NCBI GenBank assembly: GCA_020466095.1
Contig: CM035808.1
Span: forward strand, 38,848,395-38,912,394
Direction: 5' to 3'
From: Chlorops oryzae
Lineage: Eukaryota > Arthropoda > Insecta > Diptera > Chloropidae
DNA: 64,000 nt
How positions within the stretch are numbered: position 1 is the stretch's first letter; every line of letters begins with the position of its first letter. Positions 1 through 11,240 of the stretch are shown one piece after another. The notes under the pieces were generated by a model. It saw nothing but the letters and a program-made list of their open reading frames with translations. It did no database searches and was not told the origin of the DNA. The position numbers and the translations under genes are program-made.

Positions 1-1922
1 AAACCTTAAGCAGGAATAGGAAATTCAACAAATTCGAGAAATTCACCAGAAAGCTACCAACAACAATACGGGTAGACACAAAGTGGCACAATGATGCCAC
101 TTGCAAGAAAATTATCAAAGAATCACGGCGTCGGCTCGGGTTTTTATATAGCTTTAAAAGTTATAATTGAAGCTTTAATAAATATATTACGATATATTTT
201 TGCTTAATGTGCACGAATGTTTTCATTTTGTAATAAATTGACATACATTTTTGACTACTGCTACGAATTTGATTGTATATAGAATTTAGTATTTTTGCTG
301 AAAAAGTGTGATCAAAAAGTTATGTGGACAGGGTAGGACAAAAAAAACCATTTCTATTTCTCCTTAATATTGAGTTTCCTTGATTATTTTTATGTTTTTC
401 AAGCATTTCAGGACATTTTATGAGTTTGGTAGATATTTTATATGTAATGTACTCGAAAATCTCCCAAAATTAAAATTAAAAGTGGCAATGCATTTCACCA
501 CAGCAGAGCTAAAGATTTCGCTGCCATAGCATGCTTCTCTTTTCCTCATGCTATATGCCTATGTTGAAGCAGCGTAGCTCTAACCCATTGCAGGGATTAG
601 GAAGAAGAAGAGTTAGACCTATAGTCCTATATGGTCTGACATCAGGCAGCGAACGAGCAAGACCTATGTCGGATGAAGCAAAAAGAGAGAACTGAAAAAG
701 GCGAAAAACGTTCTTCAGTGCAATGCGCACACACACTATCGCAAGCTTTCAATGTAGTGGTGGGCATCCCTGATTATGAGACATTAACCAAAAACATTTT
801 CAGGGGGACAGATAAAGTTTAGAGAGTTTTTGGACCAAAAACCTAAAGAATCCGAGATTTTCATAACGTCCGGTTTCGATGAAATTTTATATATAGATTT
901 AGTGAAGTATTCTAAGAATTTTGGCGCTAAAATTTTTTCAAAAAACGGATTACAACTACTCCTTTTTGGACCAGTTTGGAAGTAGACCCTAACTAAAACC
1001 ACATTTTTCTGAAGGCTGTTTTTTGAACATATACCTAAACAAGAACCCCGCTACCAAAACAATTGTAAAAATATGAACAAATTCTGCCGAACTTAAGGCT
1101 CAACTGCAAAAGTAATTGTTATGAGAACTGAAAACCCTCTCTTAAACACAGCCCAAGTCAGCATAGGAACGTCAAAAAAAACTGAGATGAGGCCACGCTC
1201 TAAAAATATTTCGACTAATGATTACAGAATCTGAAGCACCCTAATGCGGGGCACTCATGTTATACCGATCGAAAGGATCGGTGTAAAGTTCGTTGTCCAT
1301 TCATCGTCATTCAGTAAACATGTCCCAAAAAAAAAAAAAAAAAAAAAAAAACGGATGCTGTGATTTTCTTTGGTCATTTTGCTTTTACTCCTCCACCGAG
1401 TACTCGCGAGTTTTCAGACAAATGCGCCACAGCGCCCCTCACGAGTTAACTGATCGTTGGCTTATGAAAAATTTCAAATACTATCGATACACACGCTTAA
1501 TTTGCTTTCGACACGCGCCAATCGTTTCGATCGGTAGAAAGTGATTGGCCAGCATGTTATGTCGGAAACAACATATAATATGTACCTAGGTATCCAAAAA
1601 AAATATTGCCGATGTTTGAAAAACATAGAAAAAAATTCGGAACTGATTTTTCGCTCTACACATTGCAGGACATTTCGTTAAAAAAACAAAAAACAATTTT
1701 TTGTTGACCAGAGACGCACGGTAAAGATAAAAAACGCTCCAATATCACATCAGCCTAGCCTACACAAACACGTTTCATTATCGAAATGTCCTGCTGTGTA
1801 AATCCCGTGTTTACTGCTAAGAACGGATATTAACCCTTAAAGATCACAAATTATTGTTGCTGAAAAAATATTGAGCCTTGATGAACAATGATACCATAAT
1901 GCGCGTGCAAAATTTTAACGGC
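1..1922. other. Intergenic, no gene recognised
   Basis: This AT-rich spacer shows no convincing exon. The short open frames have no recognisable domains. It contains a run of about 26 A around 1325-1350, and a small perfect hairpin near 1265-1282 (stem ACCGATC/GATCGGT around a GAAAG loop). Nothing else can be supported. Confidence 0.6.
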
Positions 1923-2852
1923 CTATGACGGCATGAACTTCAAAATATCACCCAGTTTCGGGAGAAACGTGTCCGGTATAAGTTTAAGCAACTCGGGATT
2001 CCCAGATTTTCGCCATGCTTCAACGTCGTTGAGACTGTGTATACCGGTGCCAACTAGAAGCGTTTGGAATCCGCAATTATAGCCGAGCAATATATCGGTA
2101 TTGCAGCGATCACCGATCATAAGAGTTCTTTCCGGTTTTATAAGTTGTTTTTCAATTAGCCAATTGCATATATCCGGATTTGGTTTACCAATCACAATGG
2201 GATCACGTTCAGCACCTGTCTGCACAGCTCGGACAAAGCAGCCAGCGCCTGGAATTGTCATATCCGACATTGGATATCGTTCATCAGTATTCGTAGCTAG
2301 AAACAAGCAATTCGGATTCATGAGGTAGGATACAGCTTTGACCATTTTTGGAAAACTAAAATGCTCATCGAACCCTACGATGACGGCATTAACATCATCT
2401 TCGAGCTTAAAGTTATCGGTCAAGTAACTACTTAAATCATTGCACATAACATCTGGGCCGATTCTTGTATGCTTAATCCCAACCGCGTCCAATTCTCTGA
2501 CAATACCAGTGCGGCCGATCACGAAGACACGCTCGTTGAAACCGCGATTCTTTAAATAGTTTGCTGCGGCGCTTGCCGACGAAATGATGTCGTCTCTTTG
2601 GATATTAAAGCCATAATCATTAGCTTTCTCTAGCAGTTCACCTCGCGTTTTCGACGAATTATTCGTGCAGAAATACACCTTCTTTCCAAGCTTCTGGAAA
2701 GCATTTACAGCCTCGGGTGATCCCTCGATTACATTGCTGAAGAGCCATAGGACGCCATCACAATCCGTTAAAACAGTATCAAACGAATTCAGCCATTGTT
2801 GAACATTGCTCTTCAGCTCATTCAACAGATTTCTGGCGCTTTGTTTGAACAT
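1923..2852 (-). CDS. HAD-family phosphoglycolate/glycerol-3-phosphate phosphatase (PGP type)
   Basis: A single uninterrupted frame encodes 309 residues, close to the usual length of animal PGP (about 310-320). All four HAD motifs are visible: motif I TDCDGVLW near residue 30 (first Asp is the nucleophile), motif II CTNNSS near residue 62, the motif III lysine in IGKPNPDI near residue 224, and motif IV MIGDRCNTDI near residue 246. The long segment between motifs II and III fits a C2-type cap. Family members are cytosolic and hydrolyse phosphoglycolate, glycerol-3-phosphate or related side-products. Exact substrate cannot be read from the sequence. The start MFKQ is the first ATG and is preceded by a purine at -3. 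Flies carry several paralogues, some intronless, so I give no symbol. A functional gene is likely because nothing is broken. Confidence 0.9.
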   Translation of the reverse strand: MFKQSARNLLNELKSNVQQWLNSFDTVLTDCDGVLWLFSNVIEGSPEAVNAFQKLGKKVYFCTNNSSKTRGELLEKANDYGFNIQRDDIISSASAAANYLKNRGFNERVFVIGRTGIVRELDAVGIKHTRIGPDVMCNDLSSYLTDNFKLEDDVNAVIVGFDEHFSFPKMVKAVSYLMNPNCLFLATNTDERYPMSDMTIPGAGCFVRAVQTGAERDPIVIGKPNPDICNWLIEKQLIKPERTLMIGDRCNTDILLGYNCGFQTLLVGTGIHSLNDVEAWRKSGNPELLKLIPDTFLPKLGDILKFMPS

Positions 2853-4087
2853 TCTTGATTTTGATAGTTCCGAAAATTTTTTTATAAAAATTTTTTTTTT
2901 TTTTTATCATTTCAATTTCTCGCATTGAAAGATTTTAAGGGGGACTTCTTTAGTGTGACCTCCTTAAATAGAAAGTTATTTTTGAGAAACGAGTACCGCA
3001 TCAAATTTTTATCGCCAAAAAAAAGCCGCAATTTTTATCATCGCATAACCAAAACATCCGATTGTGCCATGACCTTCCGTCTGTCCATATAAGTCTTCTT
3101 AATAAGAAGTTCCCAAGCAACCCCCAGCAATCTTAAATTTTCCTGGTTTCGTAATGGAATCTGAAATTTTTACTTCGTTTAAAGCCATTAAGCTCGTTTA
3201 GATAACAAAGGAAAGACCCCATTGCGAAAGGATGTTCTATAAAAATGCTTCCTTCATTAAAAATTCACGGTCTCTGAGATCAACTTTTTCCAAGAAACAT
3301 TCTTTCGAGAATAACAACTTTAAGGCCTAATTAAACTGGTTATCTTGGAATGGAAGTTAAATGACAACGCTCTCTGCGTATCTCAGAAGTCCCACAGTGT
3401 AGTTGTGTGACATATTATAACCCGACTCGGGGATATATTTTTAATAGGGGAAAGTGGGGTAAAGTGGGAAATGGTATTTCCCGGGAAAACTATCAAAGCA
3501 CAGTTATCATGCGCTACTAACTTCTGCTAGTTACGGCCGTGAATGAATCTTTATGGTATACCGAAGCGTACAGAAATGTTTTTGTGCTCTTTGACCATTG
3601 TTAAAGTTTTCAAGAGTTTTCGAAATTTCATTCTCTCAAGTTTGCACGTCGATTTTTTTACTGTTTCGAGAACAAAACCGATTGTAACACTCAAAGTATT
3701 CTTTATAGTCCTAACTTAAATAATGCAAAAAAATCTCGTATCATTTATACATTGTAAAAGAAATGTCGCTCACAGTTTTGCGGGAAATTTGCTATGGGGT
3801 AAAGTGAGAAACATAAAAATCGCTAATGAGGCGTCATTTTGCATCCAAATGTTATGAAATCATTGTTAACCATAGGGACAATGCATGCCAAAAGATTTCA
3901 AAAATTCTAAAAAGCTATTGGTATTTCTCATACATTTGGATTTATAAATCACCCCACTGGTTCTATTTTATAATTCTCATAAGGTTTATAAATTTAATTT
4001 TTTATTGTAAAAATTTTGTATTTTTCATATTTGGAGCATTTCACAGAAAATTATACTTTTGTCCCATACAAACAGGCAAAAACTAAA

Positions 4088-5022
4088 CCCCCTATTATGA
4101 ATTTCCATACGGTAGACGATAAACGCTTGGAAGCGTATCGTATGAAATCAGTTTTGATATTATCGTTTTTACACGCCCGATAGATTTGCAATTGTGTTAG
4201 TGTCAGTGATGTATGTTTACTTTTGTTTTGAAAACAGCTGTTATTGTCAAATTATAACACATATTTTCAAAAGAGGTGTCAGTTGAATTTCAAAAATAAA
4301 AAATAAAATCCAAATGTTTACCTCAACATCGATTGCCTTTTTTATAACTCCAAATGAAAATGAGACCCGCATTGAGGCAGTCGCAAGAAGGCAATTAAGG
4401 GATGCTTCAAATCCTTTGGAAATGAACCCCACAAAACTCGCAAAAAATTTATTTTCACTATTTTGAATTGAGTATTTCGCTGCTAGACAAAATGTCCTCT
4501 AACGGTTAAAATTTGACCATGCCCACCATTCGCAAAAAATTTCTACTTAAATATAATTTCGAGTTTGTGAAGCTAAATCGAAGCACAGATAATGTGTAGC
4601 TAGAACAACGAAAACGGCGGGATTTTTTGTTAAGGTAATGTTTCAACATATTTTAGGCTGAGGAAAAGGTATGTGTGCAATCGGCTTAGCCGATGTAAAC
4701 TTATTGGCCTAAAAAACTTGCACTATTCGATTCAATTTCATTCAAAAATTCTATTTACTCCCTTTAGCACTTACATTTTTTGTAAAGAGTAAAAAATTCT
4801 ACAATTTCAATATTTTTCTGCGTATCGTACACAATTTTTCATCCGCTTGCATGCGTTTAAAATTCAACAGCTGATACGGTACGTATCGTATCGCAATACC
4901 ATATTTTAACGATATACGATAAACGCTAACTGTCAGATATAATACGATAAATTTCAATTCGTAATATGGCATAACAGAATGCAAGCGTTTATCGTGTATC
5001 GTATGAATTCATAATAGGGGGG
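4088..5022. mobile_element. MITE-like element with ~40-bp terminal inverted repeats
   Basis: The left end begins CCCCCTATTATGAATT and runs into CATACG..GACGATAAACGCTTG. The right end, read on the minus strand, is CCCCCCTATTATGAATTCATACG..ACGATAAACGCTTG. The ends therefore match over about 40 bp with small indels. No transposase frame is visible. The interior contains the 3' part of a Helentron-type repeat, so one element inserted in the other or was captured. A TAA is present just outside both ends, but a target duplication is not certain. Superfamily unknown. Confidence 0.7.
4437..4703 (+). mobile_element. 3' fragment of the Helentron-type repeat (copy D)
   Basis: The segment matches 20565-20810 of copy A closely. 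It has one unit of the ~102-bp repeat (core TTTTGAATTGAGTATTTCGC and AAAATGTCCTCT), then the tail GGCTGAGGAAAAGGTATGTG and the 3' hairpin TCGGCTTAGCCGA. It lacks the 5' end, the GTCT microsatellite and the terminal CTTTACTTG. Confidence 0.75.
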
Positions 5023-5802
5023 TAATATAATTACTCAAAAATTTTGGAAAGCGCACCTTATATCCATTTAAATATCTTAATATGAGTACATTAAAATAAT
5101 ATTTTCATAAAACTAAACATTTAAACATAAAAAATATCATAAATATTATTTGTCCCGTACGTGGAATACTCCATTTACTCTTTGGCTGCATTCTTTGAAC
5201 CTTCTTTTATTCAAATAAATATTTAATAAATTTGCTGCAAGATTTGTGTTAAGTTTTTAAAGTTTCGTAAAGTTTACCACATTACCCCACGATTTAAAAT
5301 TTTTCATGAAAGCTTACCGATAACTCAAAAAACTAATGATGCAGTTCGATTCCCCCTGCCCGAAATAGGGGAAAACCGTTGTCAACGGTCTTATCTTTTG
5401 AAATTTTTTAAAAAACTTGCGATTCCCTCCAACAAAAAACGTTTCATTATATCAGTTTAATCGGATCTAAGGGACTCCTCGTTTCTCGTTATTCCCTCTT
5501 GCTATTGTTTTCTCTCAAGGACGTTATGGTTACCAATCCTCGTGCCACGTGTCACGCTGTGCAAGTCATGGAAATAATTAAGAAATACATTAATTTTTAC
5601 CATTGCATAAACAAACAAAGATTCAAAGGCACCCTTCTGCCTTGTTAGAGTCCTTAATACCATCACGAGCAAAAATATTCGGCAATTTGAAATATTTTTA
5701 GTTTCATAAGAAACATTTTAAATTTTCAATTGAGTATTATTTTGTTCAATTTTTTTTTTAAGGGAAATTTTCTTTTATACTTCGAGACTTTAGTCCTTTT
5801 AA

Positions 5803-6534
5803 GGGGGTCTTCTCATTGAGCAACTTTTTTTTCGACTTTTTTTTTTTTTGCATTTATTTATAGCTTGGGTAGTTGTGAATATGCCCCTAAAAGGATTTTT
5901 TGAAATTCGAAATAGTTTAGAGGATATAGCCTTCTTTGTCGAGCAAGATCTGCGCTAAAACGAGTAATTTTTGCGTTGCTTCAAACTTTAAACGCGTTTA
6001 TCTCGAAACCACGTTTTTCGAACTGGCGGCCATGATATCTCCAGTTCAACTGAACCGATTTTCATGAAACAAAGTGGAATCGACGCAGAATTGTCACCAT
6101 TCTCGGGTGAACCTCGAGCATAATTTTAAAAAATTTTTTACTATTTTTTTTTTACACTAAACTACAAAAAAAAGCCCGAAATTGAAATTTTTTTTTGAAT
6201 GGCCGCCATTTTGTCAAAAAAAAATCACAAAATTAAGCCTGAGGTTCACCCGAGAATTACATCTATACTGATTATAACCCCGTTTTTTTCCATTTCGGAC
6301 GCTCCGGAGACCCGGAATCGTGGCCGCCGTGACGGCACCTTTTTTTTCACCACCAACTTTGAAGTCTCATTACTTTTTGAACAGCCCACGTATCGAGGCA
6401 AAAAAATTTTTTTTATTTACTTTGAACTTTTTGTAATACAATAAATAAAAAAAGTTTTCAATTATTCTTTGCGTTTTCAAATAAGAATTTTTTTAAAAAG
6501 GGTCCAAAAAACGGGTTTTCAATGAGAAGACCCC
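5803..6534. mobile_element. piggyBac-like MITE with TTAA target duplication
   Basis: The 732-bp element is bounded by GGGGGTCTTCTCATTGA on the left and TCAATGAGAAGACCCC on the right, inverted copies of each other. A TTAA flanks each end exactly (5799-5802 and 6535-6538). TTAA duplication is the signature of piggyBac transposition. The interior has no transposase frame. The short frame at 6199-6444 is not recognisable. Confidence 0.75.
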
Positions 6535-7030
6535 TTAAGACGTGTGCAGCGATTGTAAAGATTCAAAGTTTTGCCTTTTGAAAAAAGGTATCAAAGCATT
6601 TAACATCGAAATTCTAGGTATACCAAGGCGAATATTGACTCGTTTTCATTTCTTAGCATCGAACTATGAAAATCCACTACTGTTTGGCAGCGAAATTCAC
6701 GCACTTAATTGAACATTTATTCCTTTCTCTGATAAGAGCTGTTCCAATTTCTAAAATGCGGCGATAGCTTTGATAAGATAAACGATTTGATCGAACTTCA
6801 TACATGGACTTCCACTGCTACTCCGACTACAAACCAACAGAAGAAAAAACGCATGCGGCAAATAATTTCATTTCGGAAATATGAGGAGCTGAGAATGCCT
6901 ATTCAAATGGAACAACGAGTCATTCTTGACTGGACACGAACAGTGGCAGACCACAACGGGCAAGTTCGAAAAAGGCTTTCCAATAAGATCGAACGCAAAG
7001 GAAAAGCTGTTGAGAGCAAAAGTAAAAAAT

Positions 7031-7052
7031 ACATACATACATACATACATAT
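7031..7052. repeat. ACAT microsatellite
   Basis: A run of about five tetranucleotide units (TACA/ACAT) is followed by an ATATAC stretch. Confidence 0.8.
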
Positions 7053-7387
7053 ATACAAACTATATATAAATAAATACTTAAAAGCGAAAAAGAATCGGAT
7101 TACTAGTAATGAAATAAATATAAAAAAAAAAAGATTAAAAAACAGTGCCCGAACTACGCCATCTGAATACTATATCACCCCAACTATGTGTCACTAACTG
7201 AGTGTGTGCAGTGCGGAGTGTGGCCAGCAATGCTGGGGCGAATAGAAAAGCACTGAGTAAGAATTGTGAGTTCCAATAGTGTTTTGATAACGACTGATAT
7301 CGTAATATTAATACCGAAAGGGGCATAACACATACAAACGAAATTCTCATTCTCATTCGAAGAGAACTGCTACATATCGAAACGAAA

Positions 7388-10042
7388 ATGCATCATCTTC
7401 CAGTCAGTCCGAGATCGCCACCGGATTCTGCAGGCATCAGAGCGATCGATGCTGCTGGAAATTTTGCGTATCATCGACGTTTAAATCCAAATAAAACGAT
7501 TATGAATTGTTTTCGCGATCGTACGCCGAGCTATTCCCGTTCAAATAGTCGCAATCTGGTTAAATATGAGCGGAGTACCTCGAACGATGGAACGGGAGCG
7601 GCTGTAGTTTTGCTTAAACAACCGCGAAAGAGTTCAAATAATAAATTAGCGTTACTGAAGAGCTCAAGTGTACGCGATCTGAGCAGCCGTGCGATGGAAT
7701 CGAACTCCACTTCCACAGCATCGTCATTGGCATCGACGTCGTCGTCGATGCGTAGCCAAGCTCAATCGGATGATAATGTTGTGTCCCGTTGTAATTGCGG
7801 TAATTTAAGTCCGGATTGCTATCAGCGGATACAAAAACTCGAGCAGCGAGTTTCACAATTAAAGGATGAACTTGAATCACAAAAAAATATGAGCAAAGAT
7901 CTGGAAGCCTTGCTGCATGAACTTGCCCAACGATTCGAAGATTTGGAACGCTCAAGGGCTGCGGCTTTAAAGAAACAACGTAAAAAGCAAACGCCAAATC
8001 AATTACAAGGATCCTCTGTTCAGCCATCGAAATTCGCTGCTTGGATTAAACTTTCCAATCTCTGGAAGCAAAGACCGAGCATTGAGACACTCAGAGAACA
8101 AAATATTTACAACGGTGGGTATTTGAAGCTATCAAGCGACGAATACGATTTGTATTTTTTTTTTATTTTTTTTAGCTTACATGATTATGTAGAGCAAAGT
8201 AAGGCTTTTGAAATTTATTCGCTTACGATAAGAATGTCCAGCAGAAAGTGTTTCAAGGCCCATGAAGTTATCTAAAAATGACCTCATTTTGAAAAAATTC
8301 AAATTAAAACATTCGAAAGTATGTAGTTTCTTGAGATGATGAAGGCTGTTTTCTTTCATCTATATAGAATTGAAGACAGTAATTTTTATTTCGAAATACT
8401 GTTTTTGAGATCCCTGTTACATGACTAGGGCCCTCAGTTACATGGCTAACGGGCCCTCAGTTACATCCTTAGGCACATCATAAAGTCATTCTTCGTCATT
8501 TGCTTAAACATTCTTTGCAATCGATATTACTCTGATGGTAAAATTTCCGAATGAGATCGCGAATTACTAAATGCACATAGTACACTGAAAAAAATTATTT
8601 CATTTTCATTTTATTTTTTGTGTAAAAAATTGTTTCAGTGTAAATTTAAAATTTTTTTCTTTGGACATTCTTTCTTTTATTAACCATCAGTCACCATTTG
8701 ATTCATCTTTCTATCTTAATTAGTTTTTGAGATATATAATTTTGAAAAAGAATTTTTCATTATGTGAATAAATTTTCGGCATTTTCTCTTATTATCGATG
8801 ATTCAACATCAAGCATCGTTTAAGCGCTCAATTAAAACGAATTAATTGAAAAACTCCCCAATTAACAGTAAAACATCAAGCCGTTTTATTTTTAAATTCA
8901 ATAATAATTTTCCACATTCCAGATGAGCCATGCTTCGATACAGAAATTGATGCCGTCTTAAAACATGAGAGCTATCGAACGATTCCAAAAATTGTCGTTG
9001 ACTGCTGTGATCTTATTGAAGAGAAATACCGCCGATCATCCGAGCCGGTCGAAGGCATTTATCGTCAATGTGGTGACTACAATAAAATCCAAACGTTACG
9101 CTTTAAAATCGACGCCAACGATTACGATGCACTACGTCAATCGAATATTGATATTCACTCCTTGACAGGTGTGCTCAAGTTGTTTTTACGTGAAATTAAG
9201 AGTCCGCTTGTGAGCACCAATGAGGCAAAAACGTTTATTGGGAAACCGAATCAATGGTGTGAGTAATTTTTGATTTTTTTTTCAACATAAAATGGGATAT
9301 GATAGCTCGATGTTTAATGGTTTTTTTTTTTTTTAATTGCAACGCATTCCAGTGCTTATGGACTTGCATGATAAAATTGAAACACTAAAAAGACTGATAC
9401 GATCATTGCCCGAGGTCAATCGTGATACGTTAGAATATTTATTCGCACATTTTAATCGGTATGTAACTTAATGTATATTGATTGATATAAGTTTCTATTC
9501 ACGAATGTTTTCTTTTAGGTTGACTAAAGTGCCTCTGCAGCAAGTAAGCGCCGAAACCTTATCGATCTCTATAACGCCATCAATATTCCATGCTGTACAA
9601 AAAGGAGTTCATATGCAGGATATTCAAGCTTTATTGCGGGAGGGTGAAATACTTGCCGATTGTGTGAAAATTATGATCGAATACCATAGCCGTATATTCG
9701 AGTAAGTCAAGTCGACGGGAAAGTTTCATTCATTCATTCATTTTCCATTCATAACACTTTGAAATTTCGGTATTTTTCCCGAACTCTTAAGTGGGCTAAC
9801 AATTGAAAAAGTAACTGAAATTCTTAAAATACTTTACGTTTTTAAGATTTTAGAAAATTTATCTTAAGATGGGGGATATAAATTGAGTTCTTAAGTTACA
9901 TTCTTTTAAATTTCATAACTTTGGCATAAAGAATTAATTATTTTTCAGGTGTAATGCCGAACGAAAGTCACGTCGCATCAGTGTTCGACGATTGCGAAAG
10001 ACGTTGTCGCATCCAGATTTGATATTTCAGAATTTGTTTTAG
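7388..10042 (+). CDS. RhoGAP-domain protein, five coding exons
   Basis: Joining exons 7388-8114, 8923-9258, 9353-9458, 9519-9701 and 9949-10042 gives an open frame of 481 residues. All introns are GT-AG, with donors GTGGGT, GTGAGT, GTATGT and GTAAGT. The N-terminal ~135 residues are Ser-rich and probably disordered. A coiled coil lies at about 139-200 (CYQRIQKLEQRVSQL onward). A RhoGAP domain spans about 235-440. The arginine finger is in EGIYRQCG (Arg290), and the GVLKLFLREIKSPL segment supplies the other catalytic Lys and Arg. Such proteins speed GTP hydrolysis by Rho, Rac or Cdc42. The domain entry (WKQRPSIETLRE) and exit (VKIMIEYHSRIF) resemble the ARHGAP12/15/27 group, but no PH, SH3 or WW domain is present. 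The usual NKM motif near the end reads TKV. Which Drosophila RhoGAP is orthologous I cannot say. Confidence 0.9.
8581..8642. mobile_element. 62-bp palindromic mini-element with TACACTGA ends (intronic)
   Basis: The segment starts TACACTGAAAAAAATT and ends CAGTGTA, with an inverted TGTTTCAGTGTA. It lies in the first intron of the RhoGAP gene. The ends resemble those of the larger elements at 37207-39968 and 45121-45862. Confidence 0.5.
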
Positions 10043-10340
10043 CCATATCTATTACTTATGTTAAATATGGGAATTTCCCACTCCAAGTAATTTTTTTTAA
10101 CTTTGACGATCGCATTTTTATTGCTATCCTTATGAGAACTGAAACTCAAAGAAACCCATATTCTGCATGTAAACATGTAAAGCTACCAAAATACTATCAA
10201 ATTACAAAGAAAAGTAGAAGAAAATCGTTGCAAAATTTGGTCGCGAACGTACGAAAAAAATACTGGGAGTGGAAATGCACATTATAAATATAACATATAA
10301 AATAATTTTTATCATCAAAAATTTTGTAAAACAAAAACCA

Positions 10341-10584
10341 GGGTCCTACTCTGTATTGCGATGCGATAGGCAAAACCGATGCGATAGCTTATTTCGAGTC
10401 GCAATTGGAACGGTTTTTTATAGTTTTGGATTCGTAAAATTGAACTGAAAGGTTCGGAAATGCATTTCCAACATACCAATTAATCTGAAAAAAGGATATA
10501 AGTGCAAACAACCGTTCCAATGGCGACTCGAAATAAGCTTTCGCATCGAATTGCGTATCGCATCGCAATACAGAGTAGGCCCCC
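10341..10584. mobile_element. Palindromic MITE with ~75-bp inverted repeats
   Basis: The left arm begins GGGTCCTACTCTGTATTGCG and continues ATGCGATAGG..AGCTTATTTCGAGTCGC. The right arm, read in reverse complement, is GGGGGCCTACTCTGTATTGC followed by the same AGCTTATTTCGAGTCGCCATTGG. The arms pair for about 75 bp around a short centre, so the transcript would fold into a long hairpin. No coding capacity. Superfamily not assigned. Confidence 0.75.
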
Positions 10585-11174
10585 AGGCATTTTCAATTAA
10601 AATATCACCATTGAAGCCTATCATCATTTTTATAATTAGTAAAGCAGCAAGTACTTTATTTGAATTTATTTAAATAAAATCTCTTAAAATGCAGTACCTA
10701 TGTTTTTTCCAATTTAATTATTCATAGAATTTTAATCTCTTCGCCCTCTGTGTGTTCATAATTCATTTTGAATAAATGAAAAGAAAGTTTAGAATCTTTT
10801 TTACTAATAGTTTCAGCCGAATTTATTTTAAAACCGATTTTTTGCTAATCAATTACACCAATGGCCATTTTTCAAAGCAAATAATTAAAAACTGTATTTT
10901 TTCCTTCGAAAAATAGTTTTCAATAGTTTTTACTTCATAAGAACTCTCTTCAAATGGTCAAATAATAAAATGATTGAAAGTTAGAACATCCCTTTATTTT
11001 AAAGTCTATCTTAAAATAACTTTATCAAACAACTCTGCATAGCTCCAAATCGGAGATTTTCGAAATATGTAATTTCTTTGAAATTTACTCAAAAATGCGT
11101 TAAACTATCAAGTGTCCAATGTCATACAGAGCTGCATGAATGCATTTGTACATAGAAGCTGTTTCGAGAACTAT

Positions 11175-11180
11175 TTTATT
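11175..11180 (-). promoter_or_regulatory. Poly(A) signal of the Rrp4 gene
   Basis: AATAAA on the minus strand lies about 60 bp beyond the Rrp4 stop codon, a usual position for a cleavage signal. Confidence 0.55.
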
Positions 11181-11240
11181 ACAAAAGTAAAAATTATGCC
11201 ATATTTATGAGTAAGTTAACTTACAAAGTAGTATTAAAAA

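Larger units (their letters stand above)
2853..7387. other. Intergenic spacer between divergent genes
   Basis: This spacer separates the minus-strand phosphatase from the plus-strand RhoGAP gene. Besides the elements listed separately (4088-5022, 4437-4703, 5803-6534), it has GGGGTAAAGTG-type motifs at about 3452-3470 and 3795-3805 and an inverted ACCACATTACCCCAC at about 5277-5290. These may be remains of an older inverted-repeat element enclosing the inner one. An ACAT microsatellite lies at 7031-7052. No protein-coding exon is supported. Confidence 0.5.
10043..11240. other. Intergenic between convergent RhoGAP and Rrp4 genes
   Basis: This is the 3' UTR and spacer between two convergent genes. 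It holds the inverted-repeat element at 10341-10584 and the Rrp4 poly(A) signal. No further coding exon is seen. Confidence 0.6.

Noticed and set aside
1265..1282. Hairpin as a possible regulatory RNA
   Set aside because: A single 7-bp stem with no supporting context; expected by chance at this length.
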